Counted from the first letter of the stretch, positions 35,604 to 45,362 are shown. The stretch: DNA of 64,000 nucleotides from Acidobacteriota bacterium (GCA_003222675.1 QHWT01000071.1:114935-178934); one strand, 5' to 3'. The notes: a model not told the origin generated them from the letters alone. A program made the numbers and translations.

Positions 35604-36146
35604 GTGGCGCTGTCGTCAACGGTCTACAACTTCGACATCGATCTGTCTGACAGCGATCGCGGCGTGTACGAGACGCTCAGCCTGCGTCTCGCGCGCCACC
35701 CGTCCGAGTCCGAGGACTACCTCGTCGCGCGCGTCCTTGCGTACTGCCTCGAATACGCAGAGGGAATCGCGTTTTCAAAGGGGCTCTGTGCGCCTGACGA
35801 ACCCGCCATCCTCGTGCGCGACCTGACCGGCAGGTTGCAGGCGTGGATCGAGATCGGCGCACCCGACGCGGCGCGCCTGCACAAGGCGTCGAAGCATTCG
35901 CCGCGCGTCGCCGTCTACGTGCACAAGGATCCGACGCAGTGGTTGCGGGCGCTCCAGCGGGAGAGAATTCATCGCGCCGATGCGCTCGAAATCTACGTCC
36001 TCAATCGCGGGCTCGTTGCCGCTCTTGTTGCTCGCCTGGATCGTCGCATGGCGTTCGGCTTGTCCGTCCACGAGGGCGAGGTGCTCGTCGCGTTCGACGA
36101 TCAAACCGTCAGCGGATCCGTGCGCCGATGCGTGCTCGACGACTAA
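35604..36146 (+). CDS. yaeQ: YaeQ family protein
   Basis: Small cytoplasmic protein with a nuclease-like fold but no settled function. It has 180 residues (about the family norm). Signatures: TVYNFDIDLSDSDRGVYETLSLRLARHPSES, seen in part as LRLARHPSES, then LARVLAYCLEYAEGI-like ARVLAYCLEYAEGIAFSKG, WIEIGAPDAARLHKASK and VAVYVHKD. The start is GTG, four bases after the esterase stop, so it is probably in the same transcript. Confidence 0.92.
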   Translation: MALSSTVYNFDIDLSDSDRGVYETLSLRLARHPSESEDYLVARVLAYCLEYAEGIAFSKGLCAPDEPAILVRDLTGRLQAWIEIGAPDAARLHKASKHSPRVAVYVHKDPTQWLRALQRERIHRADALEIYVLNRGLVAALVARLDRRMAFGLSVHEGEVLVAFDDQTVSGSVRRCVLDD

Positions 36147-36245
36147 TCGAACCGGGTCCGCGCTTTCGCCCTTCTCTCCGTGTGATCGTCTTCTCCGCGG
36201 ACCGACATCACCGGTCCGGAAAGGCACTGACTCTGGTGAACTTCG

Positions 36246-36890
36246 TTACTTCGTGAACGAGCGGTCGATGTGCGCGAGAAGCGCAGCCGTCACGTCCTCC
36301 GGCGGCTGCAGGCCGTCGACCGCCGCGAAGCCGGGCCTGTTCGTATAGAAGGCGATGAGCGGCTCAGCGAGCGCGGCATACGTCTGCAGCCGATGCCTCA
36401 CGATATCGGGCGCATCGTCGTCGCGCCGCACCAGCGGGTCGCCGCATCGGGGACAGTGTCCGGCCTCGGCCGCCTCCGTGTCCGGCACGGTCTGCGTGAT
36501 CCCGCAGGACTGGCAGATGCGGCGTCGCATCATCCGTCGCACGATCTCTTCGTCACGCACCTGCAGCCAGAGGATGATCAGGCGTTCGGTCACCATCGTG
36601 TCGAGCGCTTCGGCCTGCACGACGGTGCGCGGAAATCCGTCGAGGAGAGCGCCGCGCGTGACGTCCGGTTCCTGCAGCCGCGCGCGCACGATGTCGGTGA
36701 TCAGCGCGTCGCTGACGAGCGATCCAGCCGCGATCGTCTCGCCGACCTTGCGTCCCAGCTCAGAGCCGGATCGCACGGCTTCGCGAAGGATGTGCCCGGT
36801 GGAGATGTGCGGAATGCCGTAGTGCTCGGCGATCCGCAGCGCCTGGGTGCCTTTGCCGGACCCCGGCGGTCCAAGAAGAATGATGTGCAC
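36246..36890 (-). CDS. adk: Adenylate kinase with a zinc-binding lid
   Basis: Interconverts ATP, ADP and AMP. It has 214 residues. The P-loop is GPPGSGKGT (8-16), followed by LLDGFPRTVVQAEAL. The lid carries four cysteines, C126, C129, C146 and C149 (CQSCG and CPRCG), so it should bind zinc. The usual STGDMLR is STGHILR here (H33), a small departure from consensus near the AMP site. ATG start. It stands alone on the minus strand instead of near secY. Confidence 0.95.
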   Translation of the reverse strand: MHIILLGPPGSGKGTQALRIAEHYGIPHISTGHILREAVRSGSELGRKVGETIAAGSLVSDALITDIVRARLQEPDVTRGALLDGFPRTVVQAEALDTMVTERLIILWLQVRDEEIVRRMMRRRICQSCGITQTVPDTEAAEAGHCPRCGDPLVRRDDDAPDIVRHRLQTYAALAEPLIAFYTNRPGFAAVDGLQPPEDVTAALLAHIDRSFTK

Positions 36891-37367
36891 GCTCTGTCGC
36901 GTATGATAGCCAAAAAATGAATCGGTTCACTGCGCAGTATCACGTGCCGCTCGCAGCGGCACTCCGCGCGGGCGCTGCAGCGGTATCGCTGCGCAATCGC
37001 GGACGCACCCGGTGGCCGGGGGCTTCATGTGCTCGATGATGCCCTCTGCAGTGGTGCGCCAATTGCGCGAAGCGCTGGACTAGGTTCTCCAGTCGGCGAA
37101 GACCACGCCGGAACAACGCGCCGGATAATTCGCACAGCGGACTCAATCCTTTTTGGATCCTTTCAACTCTCCGCTCATATTCTCCGCCGCCTGACAGCCC
37201 ACCCTGCGGGCAAGGCAATTGCAGCCCGATCACATTTCTGGAAGACCCGGCGGAAGCCGCGTCGCTGACGTCTGAACGACAAGGCGTCGGTGCCGGTGTG
37301 TGGTGTCCGGCTTCAGCGCCGGACTCGTGGGCGGTGTGTCGGCATTTCCTGGACGAGGAGTCTCATC
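36891..37367. other. 477-nt intergenic region
   Basis: A divergent gap between adk and a secreted-protein gene. Short open frames exist but have no start context or recognisable protein. No hairpin array of the kind seen elsewhere is present. It must contain both promoters, but I cannot place them with confidence. Confidence 0.6.
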
Positions 37368-39224
37368 ATGGGCCGGATGATCATCGGAATCTGTCTCGCA
37401 CTCGCAGCGGCGCAGGCGGTGAGAGCGCAGGACGCCGCGCGTCCCGACGGGTGGGTCGTGTTGTCGATCGACGACTACCGGGCGCTGCGTGCGCGTGCCT
37501 TCCCGTCGCCGCCCGATCCGGCGCCGCCACCGGTGGACGCCACGCTGTCGCGTGTGGATTACGACCTCCGCGTTGCCGGCGAGACCGTCACCGGACAGGC
37601 GCGGCTCACGATCGACGTGTTGAAACAGGGATGGGTCACCGTGCAGTTGCCTTCCGGCGTGCTGCTTCGCGACGCGCGCCTCGACGGACGTCCGATCGCG
37701 ATTGTCGACGACGATCCGCCTCGGGTGCTGATTGCGCGGTCCGGTCGTTCGACGCTCACGCTCGACATCGTCGTGCCGCTGGCGGCGTCGACTGGCACGG
37801 AGTCGATGGTGCTTCCAGCATCCGCTTCCGCATTGTCCGCCGTGAACCTGGTCATCCCGCGGGCTGGCGTCGATCTGGCGGTGACCGGCGGCTTCGTCGC
37901 GGATCAGAGCGAGTCGGCCTCGGAAACCCGATGGCGGGTCTATGGAAGCGCGGGACGGCCGCTCTCGTTTTCGTGGAAGCGGAAGGCGGACGACCGACGC
38001 GCCACGCTGCCGCTTCGCACGCGCGCCCGCGTGATTGAGGTCGTTGCGCTCGGCGAGGAGACCAGTCAGGTCACCGCGAGTGTCCGTCTCGATGTTACGC
38101 AGGGACAGGCAAGGCAGGTGGTCGTGTCGGTGCCGCCCGGAGTGATCGTCAACCAGGTCGCCGGCGCGATGGTTGGGGACTGGACCACCGACGGGGGTAT
38201 CTTGACCGTTGCTCTGCTCGAGCCCGCCACGACGGAGGTGTCGGTAGTGATCAACGCGGAGACGCGCGGCCCGCGGGAAGGCGCCGTCGTGGTACCGCTT
38301 CTTCGCGTGCCCGCGGCAGAACGCGAGAATGGCGGCGTAGCGGTCGACATCGTCGGGCCCGGAGAGATCGGGGCGCCGCAGCCGCGAGGACTCGAACCAG
38401 CCGATCCGACGGACCTCGGCGACATCCTGGCGGGGCGGGAATCTGCTTCGATGACCGCGTTCCGGTTCGCGCCTTTGAGCGGCGCTTCGCCGCGCGCGCT
38501 CACTGTGAACGTCACACGGTACACGCCACAAGCGGTGCTGGTGGCAAACGTCGAGGAGGCGCGCTACGACGCGCTTGCCGCGGAGGACGGAAAGGTCCTC
38601 GTGCGCGCACGCTACGCCGTCCGGAACAACCAGCGCAGCTTTCTTGGCGTGACGCTGCCGGCGCAATCCGTGTTGTGGAGCGCGTCGCTCGCCGGCGGCC
38701 CCGTGCGGCCGGGCCTTGGCGCGACGGGTGGGCTCCTGCTGCCGTTGCACAAAGGACGCGCCGGAGAGGAGGCGCCGAGTTTCGTGGTGGAGCTCGTCTA
38801 CCTGCAGCGCGCTGCCGCCTGGAGCGAGAAAGGGAACGCCCGTCTCGATCTGCCCGCGGTGGATCTCCCGGTGTCACGTACGGGACTTACGTTGCACTAC
38901 TCACCACGTTACACCGTCGATGCGAAGCCCGGGGCGTTCCGCCTCGCAACGGATTCGGGTCCATGGACCGGGACGCTGCGTGGGTATGCGGACATCGCGG
39001 GATCCACTCCGGCAGCCGCGCCGGCGCCGCCAGCCGGCGAGCGCGACCTGCAGTCGCTGGTCGATCGCTACAAGAAGGACGCGGGGCGTACGCGCGCGGG
39101 AGCGTTTCCCATCACCATTCAGTTTCCGCGGCTCGGTCCATCGGTGTTCCTTGCGGCGGAGCTGACCGCCGAGACTCAGCCGCCGTCGATCGGTCTCGAA
39201 TATCGCAAGACAGGAGGACGGTAA
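37368..39224 (+). CDS. Secreted protein of unknown function, paralogue of the next gene
   Basis: It has 618 residues from ATG 37368 (alternative ATG 37377). The signal peptide is IIGICLALAAAQAVRAQ. The body is almost entirely beta-strand. It opens with DYRALRARAFP and PPVDATLSRVDYDLRVAGE, has a middle domain RSFLGVTLPAQSVLWSASLAGG, and ends with FPITIQFPRLGPS. Each of these aligns with the next gene (DYDRLLDLAGR, PLAAALTRADIRVRVDRA, QPFVKIALPAGASMLSAEVAG, LPVRIEVPRAGSS). The stop TAA shares a base with the next ATG. I know no function. Confidence 0.85.
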   Translation: MGRMIIGICLALAAAQAVRAQDAARPDGWVVLSIDDYRALRARAFPSPPDPAPPPVDATLSRVDYDLRVAGETVTGQARLTIDVLKQGWVTVQLPSGVLLRDARLDGRPIAIVDDDPPRVLIARSGRSTLTLDIVVPLAASTGTESMVLPASASALSAVNLVIPRAGVDLAVTGGFVADQSESASETRWRVYGSAGRPLSFSWKRKADDRRATLPLRTRARVIEVVALGEETSQVTASVRLDVTQGQARQVVVSVPPGVIVNQVAGAMVGDWTTDGGILTVALLEPATTEVSVVINAETRGPREGAVVVPLLRVPAAERENGGVAVDIVGPGEIGAPQPRGLEPADPTDLGDILAGRESASMTAFRFAPLSGASPRALTVNVTRYTPQAVLVANVEEARYDALAAEDGKVLVRARYAVRNNQRSFLGVTLPAQSVLWSASLAGGPVRPGLGATGGLLLPLHKGRAGEEAPSFVVELVYLQRAAAWSEKGNARLDLPAVDLPVSRTGLTLHYSPRYTVDAKPGAFRLATDSGPWTGTLRGYADIAGSTPAAAPAPPAGERDLQSLVDRYKKDAGRTRAGAFPITIQFPRLGPSVFLAAELTAETQPPSIGLEYRKTGGR

Positions 39225-41449
39225 TGCGTCGCGCATGCTTGTGGACGTTGACGATGATCGCGGCGTCGGTGGCCGTGCCGCCGCTGTCTGGCTACGCGCA
39301 GGAGCTGCCCGCGTCGCATGGTCCCATGGGAACGGTTACGCTCCCGCGCACCGATTACGATCGTCTGCTCGATCTGGCCGGGCGGAATCCCGGCAGGCCT
39401 GACGCGCCGCCGCTCGCGGCGGCGCTCACGCGCGCCGACATCCGCGTGCGCGTGGATCGCGCGGTTGCACGCGCCACGATGCGCATCGACGGACAGGTCC
39501 TCCGCGCCGGGATCGTCAAGGTCCCGCTGATCAGGCGGGCGACGCTGCTCGAGGCACGCCTGGCGGATGCGCCGTTGCCCATCGTCGCCGACGGCGACAT
39601 GCACAGTGCCCTGCTCAGCGGGCCGTCGACATTCAGCGCAACGCTCGATGTCGGAATGCCGCTCTCGAACGCGCCGGGCCGCGGATCGTTCTTTCTCCCC
39701 GTGCCACCGGCCGGCAGTGCGACAGCCACGATCGACATTCCCGGGGACCAGGCTGACGTGCACCTGTCTGCGGGGCTGGTGCTGAGGCGCGCTTCAGCGA
39801 ACGGTCGCACGCTCGTCGACGTCACACTCGATCCCGGCAGCAACCCCGAGGTGTGGTGGTCGACGCGCGACAGCGTTCCCACTGTTCCCGCGCGCGACGC
39901 GCGCATCCTGGCCGACGTCAAGACGCTCGTGACGATTGGCGAGCCCGACGTCCGCCTGCTGACGTTAATGAACATCACAGTCGTGCAAGGGGAGCCGTCA
40001 CGGATCGACGTGGACATTCCGGCCGGCTACGAAGTGACGAGCGTCAGCGGAGCGACAGTCGATCGCACCGAGCCGAAGGCTGATGGCATCACGGTCTTCG
40101 TGACGAATCCAGCGCAGCGGCGACACCAGTGCCTGATCAGCCTCGAACGTCAGACCGCCGGCGGATCGTTCAAGCTGCAGACGGGGTTTCCTGCCGTTCC
40201 CACGGCGCAGCGCGAGACGGGGGAGATCGCTGTCGAAGGCATTGGCACGCTCGATCTGTCGTCAGGCGACATCGCCGGATTGCGACGCGTCGACGTTCGC
40301 GAAGTCGATCCCGCGCTCGCATCCGCGGCGCGGCAGTCGCTGCTGGCCGCTTATCGGTATCAGCGCGTCGTCGACGTGCCCGTCGTGCTCTCGCTCGATG
40401 TCCGGCGATTTCCGGATGCTGCCGTGCTCGCAGCGATCGCCGAGCGCGCCGTCGTCACGACCCTGGTGACGAGCGAGGGGCGCGCGCTCACGGAAGTGGT
40501 CCTGTGGGTGCGCAACCGAGCGCAGCCCTTTGTCAAGATCGCGCTGCCCGCTGGAGCCTCCATGCTGTCCGCGGAAGTGGCGGGCGCGCCGGCCAAGCCG
40601 GTGGAAGCGAAGGACGGCGACCGCGTTCCCTTGCTGCGCCCGGGATTCCGGCCGGATGGGCCATATATGGTGTCGTTCGTGTATCTGCATGCGGGTGCGC
40701 CGTTCGCGAAGAAGGGAGACATGCAGATGACGCTGCCGAAAATGGATCTGCCGATCGATCTCGTCGAATGGGAGCTGTTCGTGCCGGACCAGTACCGCGC
40801 GGATCGATTCGACGGCAACGTGCTGAATGCCGATCTGATCAACCGGTCGGGCGCGTACGATCGAATCAGTGTCGGCTACGGCTCCGGTGTGGGCTCGGGT
40901 CTTGGCGCCGCCGCGCCAGCGACGGCCGGACCGGGACAGATCGTCGGCCGCATCGTCGATCAGCAGGGGGCCGCTCTGCCAGGCGTCACGGTTGTCGCGG
41001 AAGGATCGCAACAGCGGCAGAGCGCGGTCACTGACGCCAACGGTGCGTTCGTGCTCTCGGGCCTTCCGTCCGGGCCGATTGCCGTAACCGGTCAGCTCGC
41101 GGGCTTTGCCGGGATTCGGCGATCGCTCATCTTCGATCAGCGGCCGCGGCAGGTCGATTTCGTCATGCAGGTCGGCGGCCTTACGGAGACGGTGACGGTG
41201 ACCGCTGAGGCACCGTACGTCGACACAGACGCGGTCGCGGTACAGAACCGGAAGACCGAGGATCGCATCTCCGCTCGTCAACGGGCGGAGAACGAGCCGT
41301 CCGCGAACGTGCAGAACCTGCAGCGCCGCGCGTCCGGGGTACTGCCGGTGCGAATTGAGGTGCCGAGGGCCGGGTCGTCACACCGGTTCTTCAAGCCACT
41401 GGTCATCGACGAAGAGACCATCGTGACATTCCGGTACAAGCGGCGGTAA
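39224..41449 (+). CDS. Secreted paralogue carrying an inserted carboxypeptidase-regulatory domain
   Basis: It has 741 residues from ATG 39224, with AGGAGG seven bases upstream and one-base overlap with the preceding stop. The signal peptide includes MIAASVAVPPLSGYAQ. The first 560 residues follow the preceding paralogue. Then residues of about 565-665 form a carboxypeptidase-regulatory-like domain (GQIVGRIVDQQGAALPGVTVVAEG, visible as IVDQQGAALPGVTVVAEG) and GGLTETVTVTAEAP, the plug-proximal signature of Oar-like TonB receptors. The last 45 residues return to the paralogue's C-terminus. No barrel is present. Its stop codon touches a P1 palindrome. Confidence 0.85.
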   Translation: MRRACLWTLTMIAASVAVPPLSGYAQELPASHGPMGTVTLPRTDYDRLLDLAGRNPGRPDAPPLAAALTRADIRVRVDRAVARATMRIDGQVLRAGIVKVPLIRRATLLEARLADAPLPIVADGDMHSALLSGPSTFSATLDVGMPLSNAPGRGSFFLPVPPAGSATATIDIPGDQADVHLSAGLVLRRASANGRTLVDVTLDPGSNPEVWWSTRDSVPTVPARDARILADVKTLVTIGEPDVRLLTLMNITVVQGEPSRIDVDIPAGYEVTSVSGATVDRTEPKADGITVFVTNPAQRRHQCLISLERQTAGGSFKLQTGFPAVPTAQRETGEIAVEGIGTLDLSSGDIAGLRRVDVREVDPALASAARQSLLAAYRYQRVVDVPVVLSLDVRRFPDAAVLAAIAERAVVTTLVTSEGRALTEVVLWVRNRAQPFVKIALPAGASMLSAEVAGAPAKPVEAKDGDRVPLLRPGFRPDGPYMVSFVYLHAGAPFAKKGDMQMTLPKMDLPIDLVEWELFVPDQYRADRFDGNVLNADLINRSGAYDRISVGYGSGVGSGLGAAAPATAGPGQIVGRIVDQQGAALPGVTVVAEGSQQRQSAVTDANGAFVLSGLPSGPIAVTGQLAGFAGIRRSLIFDQRPRQVDFVMQVGGLTETVTVTAEAPYVDTDAVAVQNRKTEDRISARQRAENEPSANVQNLQRRASGVLPVRIEVPRAGSSHRFFKPLVIDEETIVTFRYKRR

Positions 41450-41510
41450 GAACGGGGACACTCACACTTCTTCCCGAAAATGGGACGAACTGTGAGTGTC
41501 CCCCTTTCAG
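41449..41510 (+). repeat. Palindromic repeat P1, copy 3, between convergent stop codons
   Basis: Arms GGGGACACTCACACTTC and GAACTGTGAGTGTCCCCC around CCGAAAATGGGAC. It fills the entire gap between two convergent genes: it starts on the last base of one TAA and contains the TGA of the other. It could serve as a bidirectional terminator. Confidence 0.93.
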
Positions 41511-42072
41511 TACCCGAGCCGTCTCAACTCCACGATCGCGAGGGGATACTCGAGGAAACGCTTGTTGCCGTACTCCTTGACCCACTCGAAATGCGTGCGG
41601 GCTTCGTCAGGCTTGCCTTTCAGCAGGGGATCCATGCCGAGATATGTGTGCGCCTCTGTCTTGCGGTCGTTGGTGTCTGCCGCCGCGAGGGCCACAGATG
41701 TTTCGCCTCGGTGAGTTCGGCGAGCGCCTCGTCGGCATGGTGCAATGCCGCCAGCGCGAGACCAAGAGTCAGGTGCGCGACGGCGTTCTCGGGTTCGAGG
41801 CGCACGGCCGTTCGAAGCGGCTCGACGGCGTCGGCAGGCCGTCCCATGTTCTGATACGTGGTGCCCAGGCCAAGATGCGCCACGACAGACGTGGGATTGA
41901 GGCGGATCGCTTCCAGATACGCCTCGACTGCCTTGTCGTACTGCTTCTGCTCCGCATACTGAGCGGCGTCCGCAATCGAGGTGTCCGCGGCGCGCGCCGC
42001 CTGCACGGCTCCATGCTGCGCGATCGCGGCGGATCCTGTGGTGAGGAGCAGCAGCAGCGTGACGACTGGCAT
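41507..42072 (-). pseudogene. Secreted TPR protein gene with a frameshift
   Basis: The ATG at 42072 has GGAGG upstream and a signal peptide (VVTLLLLLTTGSAAIA). TPR motifs follow (AQYAEQKQYDKAVEAYLEAIRLNP, visible as YDKAVEAYLEAIRLNP, then AHLGLGTTYQNMGRPADAVEPL). Near 41700, after LTEAKH, the reading must switch frame to recover AADTNDRKTEAHTYLGMDPLLKGKPDEARTHF and the end AIVELRRLGY. Without the shift the protein would end at 41620 with a nonsense tail. It is either a one-base indel mutation or a sequencing error. Confidence 0.8.
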
Positions 42073-42093
42073 CGGCGAGACCTCCGCGATGAT

Positions 42094-42115
42094 CTTCCGC
42101 CGAGGAAGGCGGAAG
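42094..42115. repeat. Short palindrome CTTCCGCC-loop-GGCGGAAG
   Basis: It lies between the TPR gene start and the BNR gene stop. It is related to the palindromes at 7518-7595. Confidence 0.6.
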
Positions 42116-42125
42116 CCATGAGCAT

Positions 42126-45100
42126 TCAGGGGGTGATGACCTCCACGCCCGCACGCTTCGCTTCTGTGTTGAACGCGGTCAGATCGCTCGCGAGCATTTC
42201 CTGCAGACGATCGGTCTGGACCTTCAACTCCGCGATGAGGTCCTTCAAGATCGGATACGCCGCCGCGATCGGCTTCCCTTCGCCGCGCGTGACGACCCCA
42301 AGCAGCGACGCGAGGCGGTTGTTGATCTTGATCGGGAAGTTCAGCGGATCCTGGTTGCTCTGATTACGCACCTGGTAGATCTCTTCTTCGATCGCGCTGA
42401 GATGCTGCGTCAGCCGATCGCCGGCGATCTTGAGCTGCGCATCCTGAGACTTCGCCAGCCGATCCTTCACCTGCTCCTTGATCTTGCGAATCTGGATCAC
42501 CGCGTTGTCCGCCTCGGTGACCTTGCCGCCAATCTGAATCGAGAGATCGAACTGCTCGATCAAATCCTCGTCGCTGACCGCATGCCATGGATGCTTGCGG
42601 ACGATGAGCGGCTGCACCTGCGACTGGCCATCGACGGTCAGGCGCACGTCGTAATTGCCAGGCAACGCCACCGGCCCGCTGGTGGACGCGCCCCACAGCA
42701 CCATACCGGGAAATGTCGTCGGGCCCGGATACTCGAGATTCCACGTGACGCGGTTGAACCCGGCCGTCATCGAGGCGGTCAGCGGACCACCTCGACCTCG
42801 ACCACCGCCAGTCGCGGATTGTTCTCCTTCGGCTGAGGGCTCTGCCTGCCTTGAGCTCGTCGCAGGCGGCAGGGCACCTGCGGCCTCGGTCGAGGTCGCG
42901 GCAGCGCCGCGGCGTCCTGCTCCAGGTTCCGCGCCACGAATCGTCTGCACCACGTGCCCGTCTCGCAGGATCTCCATCGTGAGATTCTGCGCCGGCTGCT
43001 TCAGCATGTAGCTGATGGTCGCACCGCCCGCTGTGCGGATCGCATCGGCCGGTTTATAGAGATAGAACGTCGAGCGCGTCGACGCGGCGCCTGCCTGACG
43101 CAAGGGCGCGATGTCGTCGAGCACGTAGAACCCGCGTCCGTGCGTCGCGATCGCGATCGAATTCGCCTCGACCCAGACGTCGGTCACCGGGGTGTCCGGC
43201 AGGTTCAGCGACAGCGACTCCCACCGATCCCCGTCGTCGTACGACACGTAGAAGCCGTGCTCCGTGCCCGCGTAGAGCAGCCCGCGACGCGTGGGATCTT
43301 CGCGCACGGCATGCACGTAATCGTCCGTGCGGATGCCGTTCACGATCTTCGTCCACGTCTTTCCAGAATCACGCGTGCGGAAGATGTAAGGCGTGAGGTC
43401 GTTCAGCAGGGGTTTCTTCACCGCGACGTACGCGCCGCCTGACTCGAACGTGGACGCGTCTATCTGGCTCACCCGACCGAACTCGGGCATCTCTTTCGGC
43501 GTGACGTTCGTCCACGTCTTGCCGCCGTCGCGCGTCACGTGCACGAGCCCATCGTCCGACCCGGCCCACAGGATGTTCGCGTCCTTCCTGCCAGGTCCGA
43601 GCGCGAACACGGTGCCGTAGACCTCGGGGCTGTTCATGTCGTGCGTGATCGGGCCACCCGACTCGCCCATGGTCTTCGGATCGTGTCGCGTGAGATCCGG
43701 GCTGATCCTGTTCCAGCTCTGACCGCCGTTGGTCGTCTTCCACACGTGCTGCGACGAGGTATAGAGCACGTTCGGATCGACGTACGAAAAGATGATCGGA
43801 TACGTCCATTGCCAGCGCTCGACGAGAGCGCTCGACGGCTCGCCGGAGAACATGCGCGGATACGGTCCGACCTCGCGGATCTCGCTGGTCGCGCGATTCA
43901 AACGCGTGAGGAACGATCCGTTGTTGCCTCCGGCGAAGAACAGGTTGGGGTCCTTTGGATCGGGCGCAATGTAGCCGGGTTCGGAACCTCCCGCGGTGTA
44001 AGTCGCAGGCGTGGCCCCGCGCCCGCCGGCGCCGCCGCCACCACGTCCGCTGGCAAGGCCCGTGTCGCTCGGAACGCACAGCGTCGTGTTGTCCTGCTGC
44101 GCGCCGCAGACGTGATACGGCGCGTGCTTCGTCGTCGCGACGTGATAGAACTGCCCCGTGGGGTAGTCCTCGGCGCTCCATGCCTTTCCGGTATTGAGAG
44201 AGACTGCGCCACCGCCGTCATTCCCGATGACGAGATGCCTGGCATCTTCCGAATCGATCCAGAGATCGTGATGATCCCCATGCGTGCCGTTGCCGATCTG
44301 AGTGAGTGTCTTTCCGCCGTTGGATGATCGGAACGCGCTCGTGTTCAGCATGTAGACCGTGTCGCGGCTCGTCGGATCCGCGATGACGTGCGTGTAGTAG
44401 AACGCGCGCTGGCGGATATTCCGCCCGTCGTTCACGAGCGTCCACGTCGCGCCGGCGTCATCGGAACTGAAGAGGCCGCCGTTCTGCGATTCAACGAGCG
44501 CGTAGACGCGATTCGAATCGGCTCCCGAGATTGCGACGCCGATCTTTCCGACAACCCCGGCCGGGAGACCCGGATTGCGAGTGATCTCCGTCCACGTCTC
44601 GCCGCTGTCCGTCGATTTGTACAAGCCGCTGCCCGGTCCGCCGCTCGACATCTGGTATTCGATCCGGTACGCCTGCCATAAGGCGGCGAACATCACGTCG
44701 GGACGATTGCGATCGATCGCGATGTCGACGGCGCCGGTCTTATCGTCGCGAAACAATTTGCGCTGCCACGTCTTCCCGCCATCGCTGCTCTTGAACACGC
44801 CGCGTTCTTCGCTTGGTGCGCTGTACTTTCCAAAGGAGGCGACAAAGACAACGTTCGGGTCGCCTGGATGGATCCTGATTTTCGAGATGGCGTCGGAGGC
44901 GGCAAAGCCGACGTGCGCCCAGCTCTTGCCGCCGTCGGTGGACTTGTAAACGCCGTCACCCGGGAGGATGTTGCCGCGGATACACGATTCACCCATGCCA
45001 ATGAACACGATGTCTGGACTGGATTCCGACACCGCAACCGCGCCGACCGACGAGCTCTTGATCTGACCGTCAGTGATCGGCATCCAGCTGGCGCCGCCGT

Positions 45101-45362
45101 CGATCGTCTTCCAGAGACCGCCGCCAGCGTGACCCGCGTACGCTTCACTCGGCCGTCCCTTTACGCCGCTCACCGCGATCGATCGTCCCGCGCGCGCCGG
45201 ACCGATGCTCCTCCATTGGTATGCCTTGAGCACAGCGGAATCAACGCTGGATGGCGGCGCCGGTCGGTGGGCAAGACGTGTCGCGCCAACATCCAGCGCG
45301 AAGCCGGCCCATAACGCGAGCACGGCACACGTGAGAACAGTCGAGGCGCGCCTGGCGGACAT
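42126..45362 (-). CDS. Large secreted BNR/VPS10-sortilin-like beta-propeller protein
   Basis: It has 1078 residues with an N-terminal signal (VLTCAVLALWAGFALDVGA). Repeated Asp-box motifs (SxDGGxxW) run along the protein: TIDGGASW, STDGGKSW, SSDGGKTW, STDSGETW, TTNGGQSW and TRDGGKTW, giving two propellers of the sortilin/VPS10 type over about residues 50-780. The C-terminal 250 residues are beta-sandwich plus an alpha-helical tail (QFDLSIQIGGKVTEADNAVIQIRKIKEQV, seen in part as TEADNAVIQIRKIKEQVKD). Such proteins are common in Acidobacteriota and are often annotated as glycosyl hydrolases without proof. ATG start with GGAGGA upstream. Confidence 0.9.
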   Translation of the reverse strand: MSARRASTVLTCAVLALWAGFALDVGATRLAHRPAPPSSVDSAVLKAYQWRSIGPARAGRSIAVSGVKGRPSEAYAGHAGGGLWKTIDGGASWMPITDGQIKSSSVGAVAVSESSPDIVFIGMGESCIRGNILPGDGVYKSTDGGKSWAHVGFAASDAISKIRIHPGDPNVVFVASFGKYSAPSEERGVFKSSDGGKTWQRKLFRDDKTGAVDIAIDRNRPDVMFAALWQAYRIEYQMSSGGPGSGLYKSTDSGETWTEITRNPGLPAGVVGKIGVAISGADSNRVYALVESQNGGLFSSDDAGATWTLVNDGRNIRQRAFYYTHVIADPTSRDTVYMLNTSAFRSSNGGKTLTQIGNGTHGDHHDLWIDSEDARHLVIGNDGGGAVSLNTGKAWSAEDYPTGQFYHVATTKHAPYHVCGAQQDNTTLCVPSDTGLASGRGGGGAGGRGATPATYTAGGSEPGYIAPDPKDPNLFFAGGNNGSFLTRLNRATSEIREVGPYPRMFSGEPSSALVERWQWTYPIIFSYVDPNVLYTSSQHVWKTTNGGQSWNRISPDLTRHDPKTMGESGGPITHDMNSPEVYGTVFALGPGRKDANILWAGSDDGLVHVTRDGGKTWTNVTPKEMPEFGRVSQIDASTFESGGAYVAVKKPLLNDLTPYIFRTRDSGKTWTKIVNGIRTDDYVHAVREDPTRRGLLYAGTEHGFYVSYDDGDRWESLSLNLPDTPVTDVWVEANSIAIATHGRGFYVLDDIAPLRQAGAASTRSTFYLYKPADAIRTAGGATISYMLKQPAQNLTMEILRDGHVVQTIRGAEPGAGRRGAAATSTEAAGALPPATSSRQAEPSAEGEQSATGGGRGRGGPLTASMTAGFNRVTWNLEYPGPTTFPGMVLWGASTSGPVALPGNYDVRLTVDGQSQVQPLIVRKHPWHAVSDEDLIEQFDLSIQIGGKVTEADNAVIQIRKIKEQVKDRLAKSQDAQLKIAGDRLTQHLSAIEEEIYQVRNQSNQDPLNFPIKINNRLASLLGVVTRGEGKPIAAAYPILKDLIAELKVQTDRLQEMLASDLTAFNTEAKRAGVEVITP

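Noticed and set aside
36940..37233. 97-codon minus-strand frame in the adk gap
   Set aside because: No ribosome-binding site, no domain, and composition like other shadow frames.
38675..39223. Longer start for the second paralogue (924 codons)
   Set aside because: The extension overlaps the first paralogue in another frame; the ATG at 39224 has a strong ribosome-binding site and a signal peptide.
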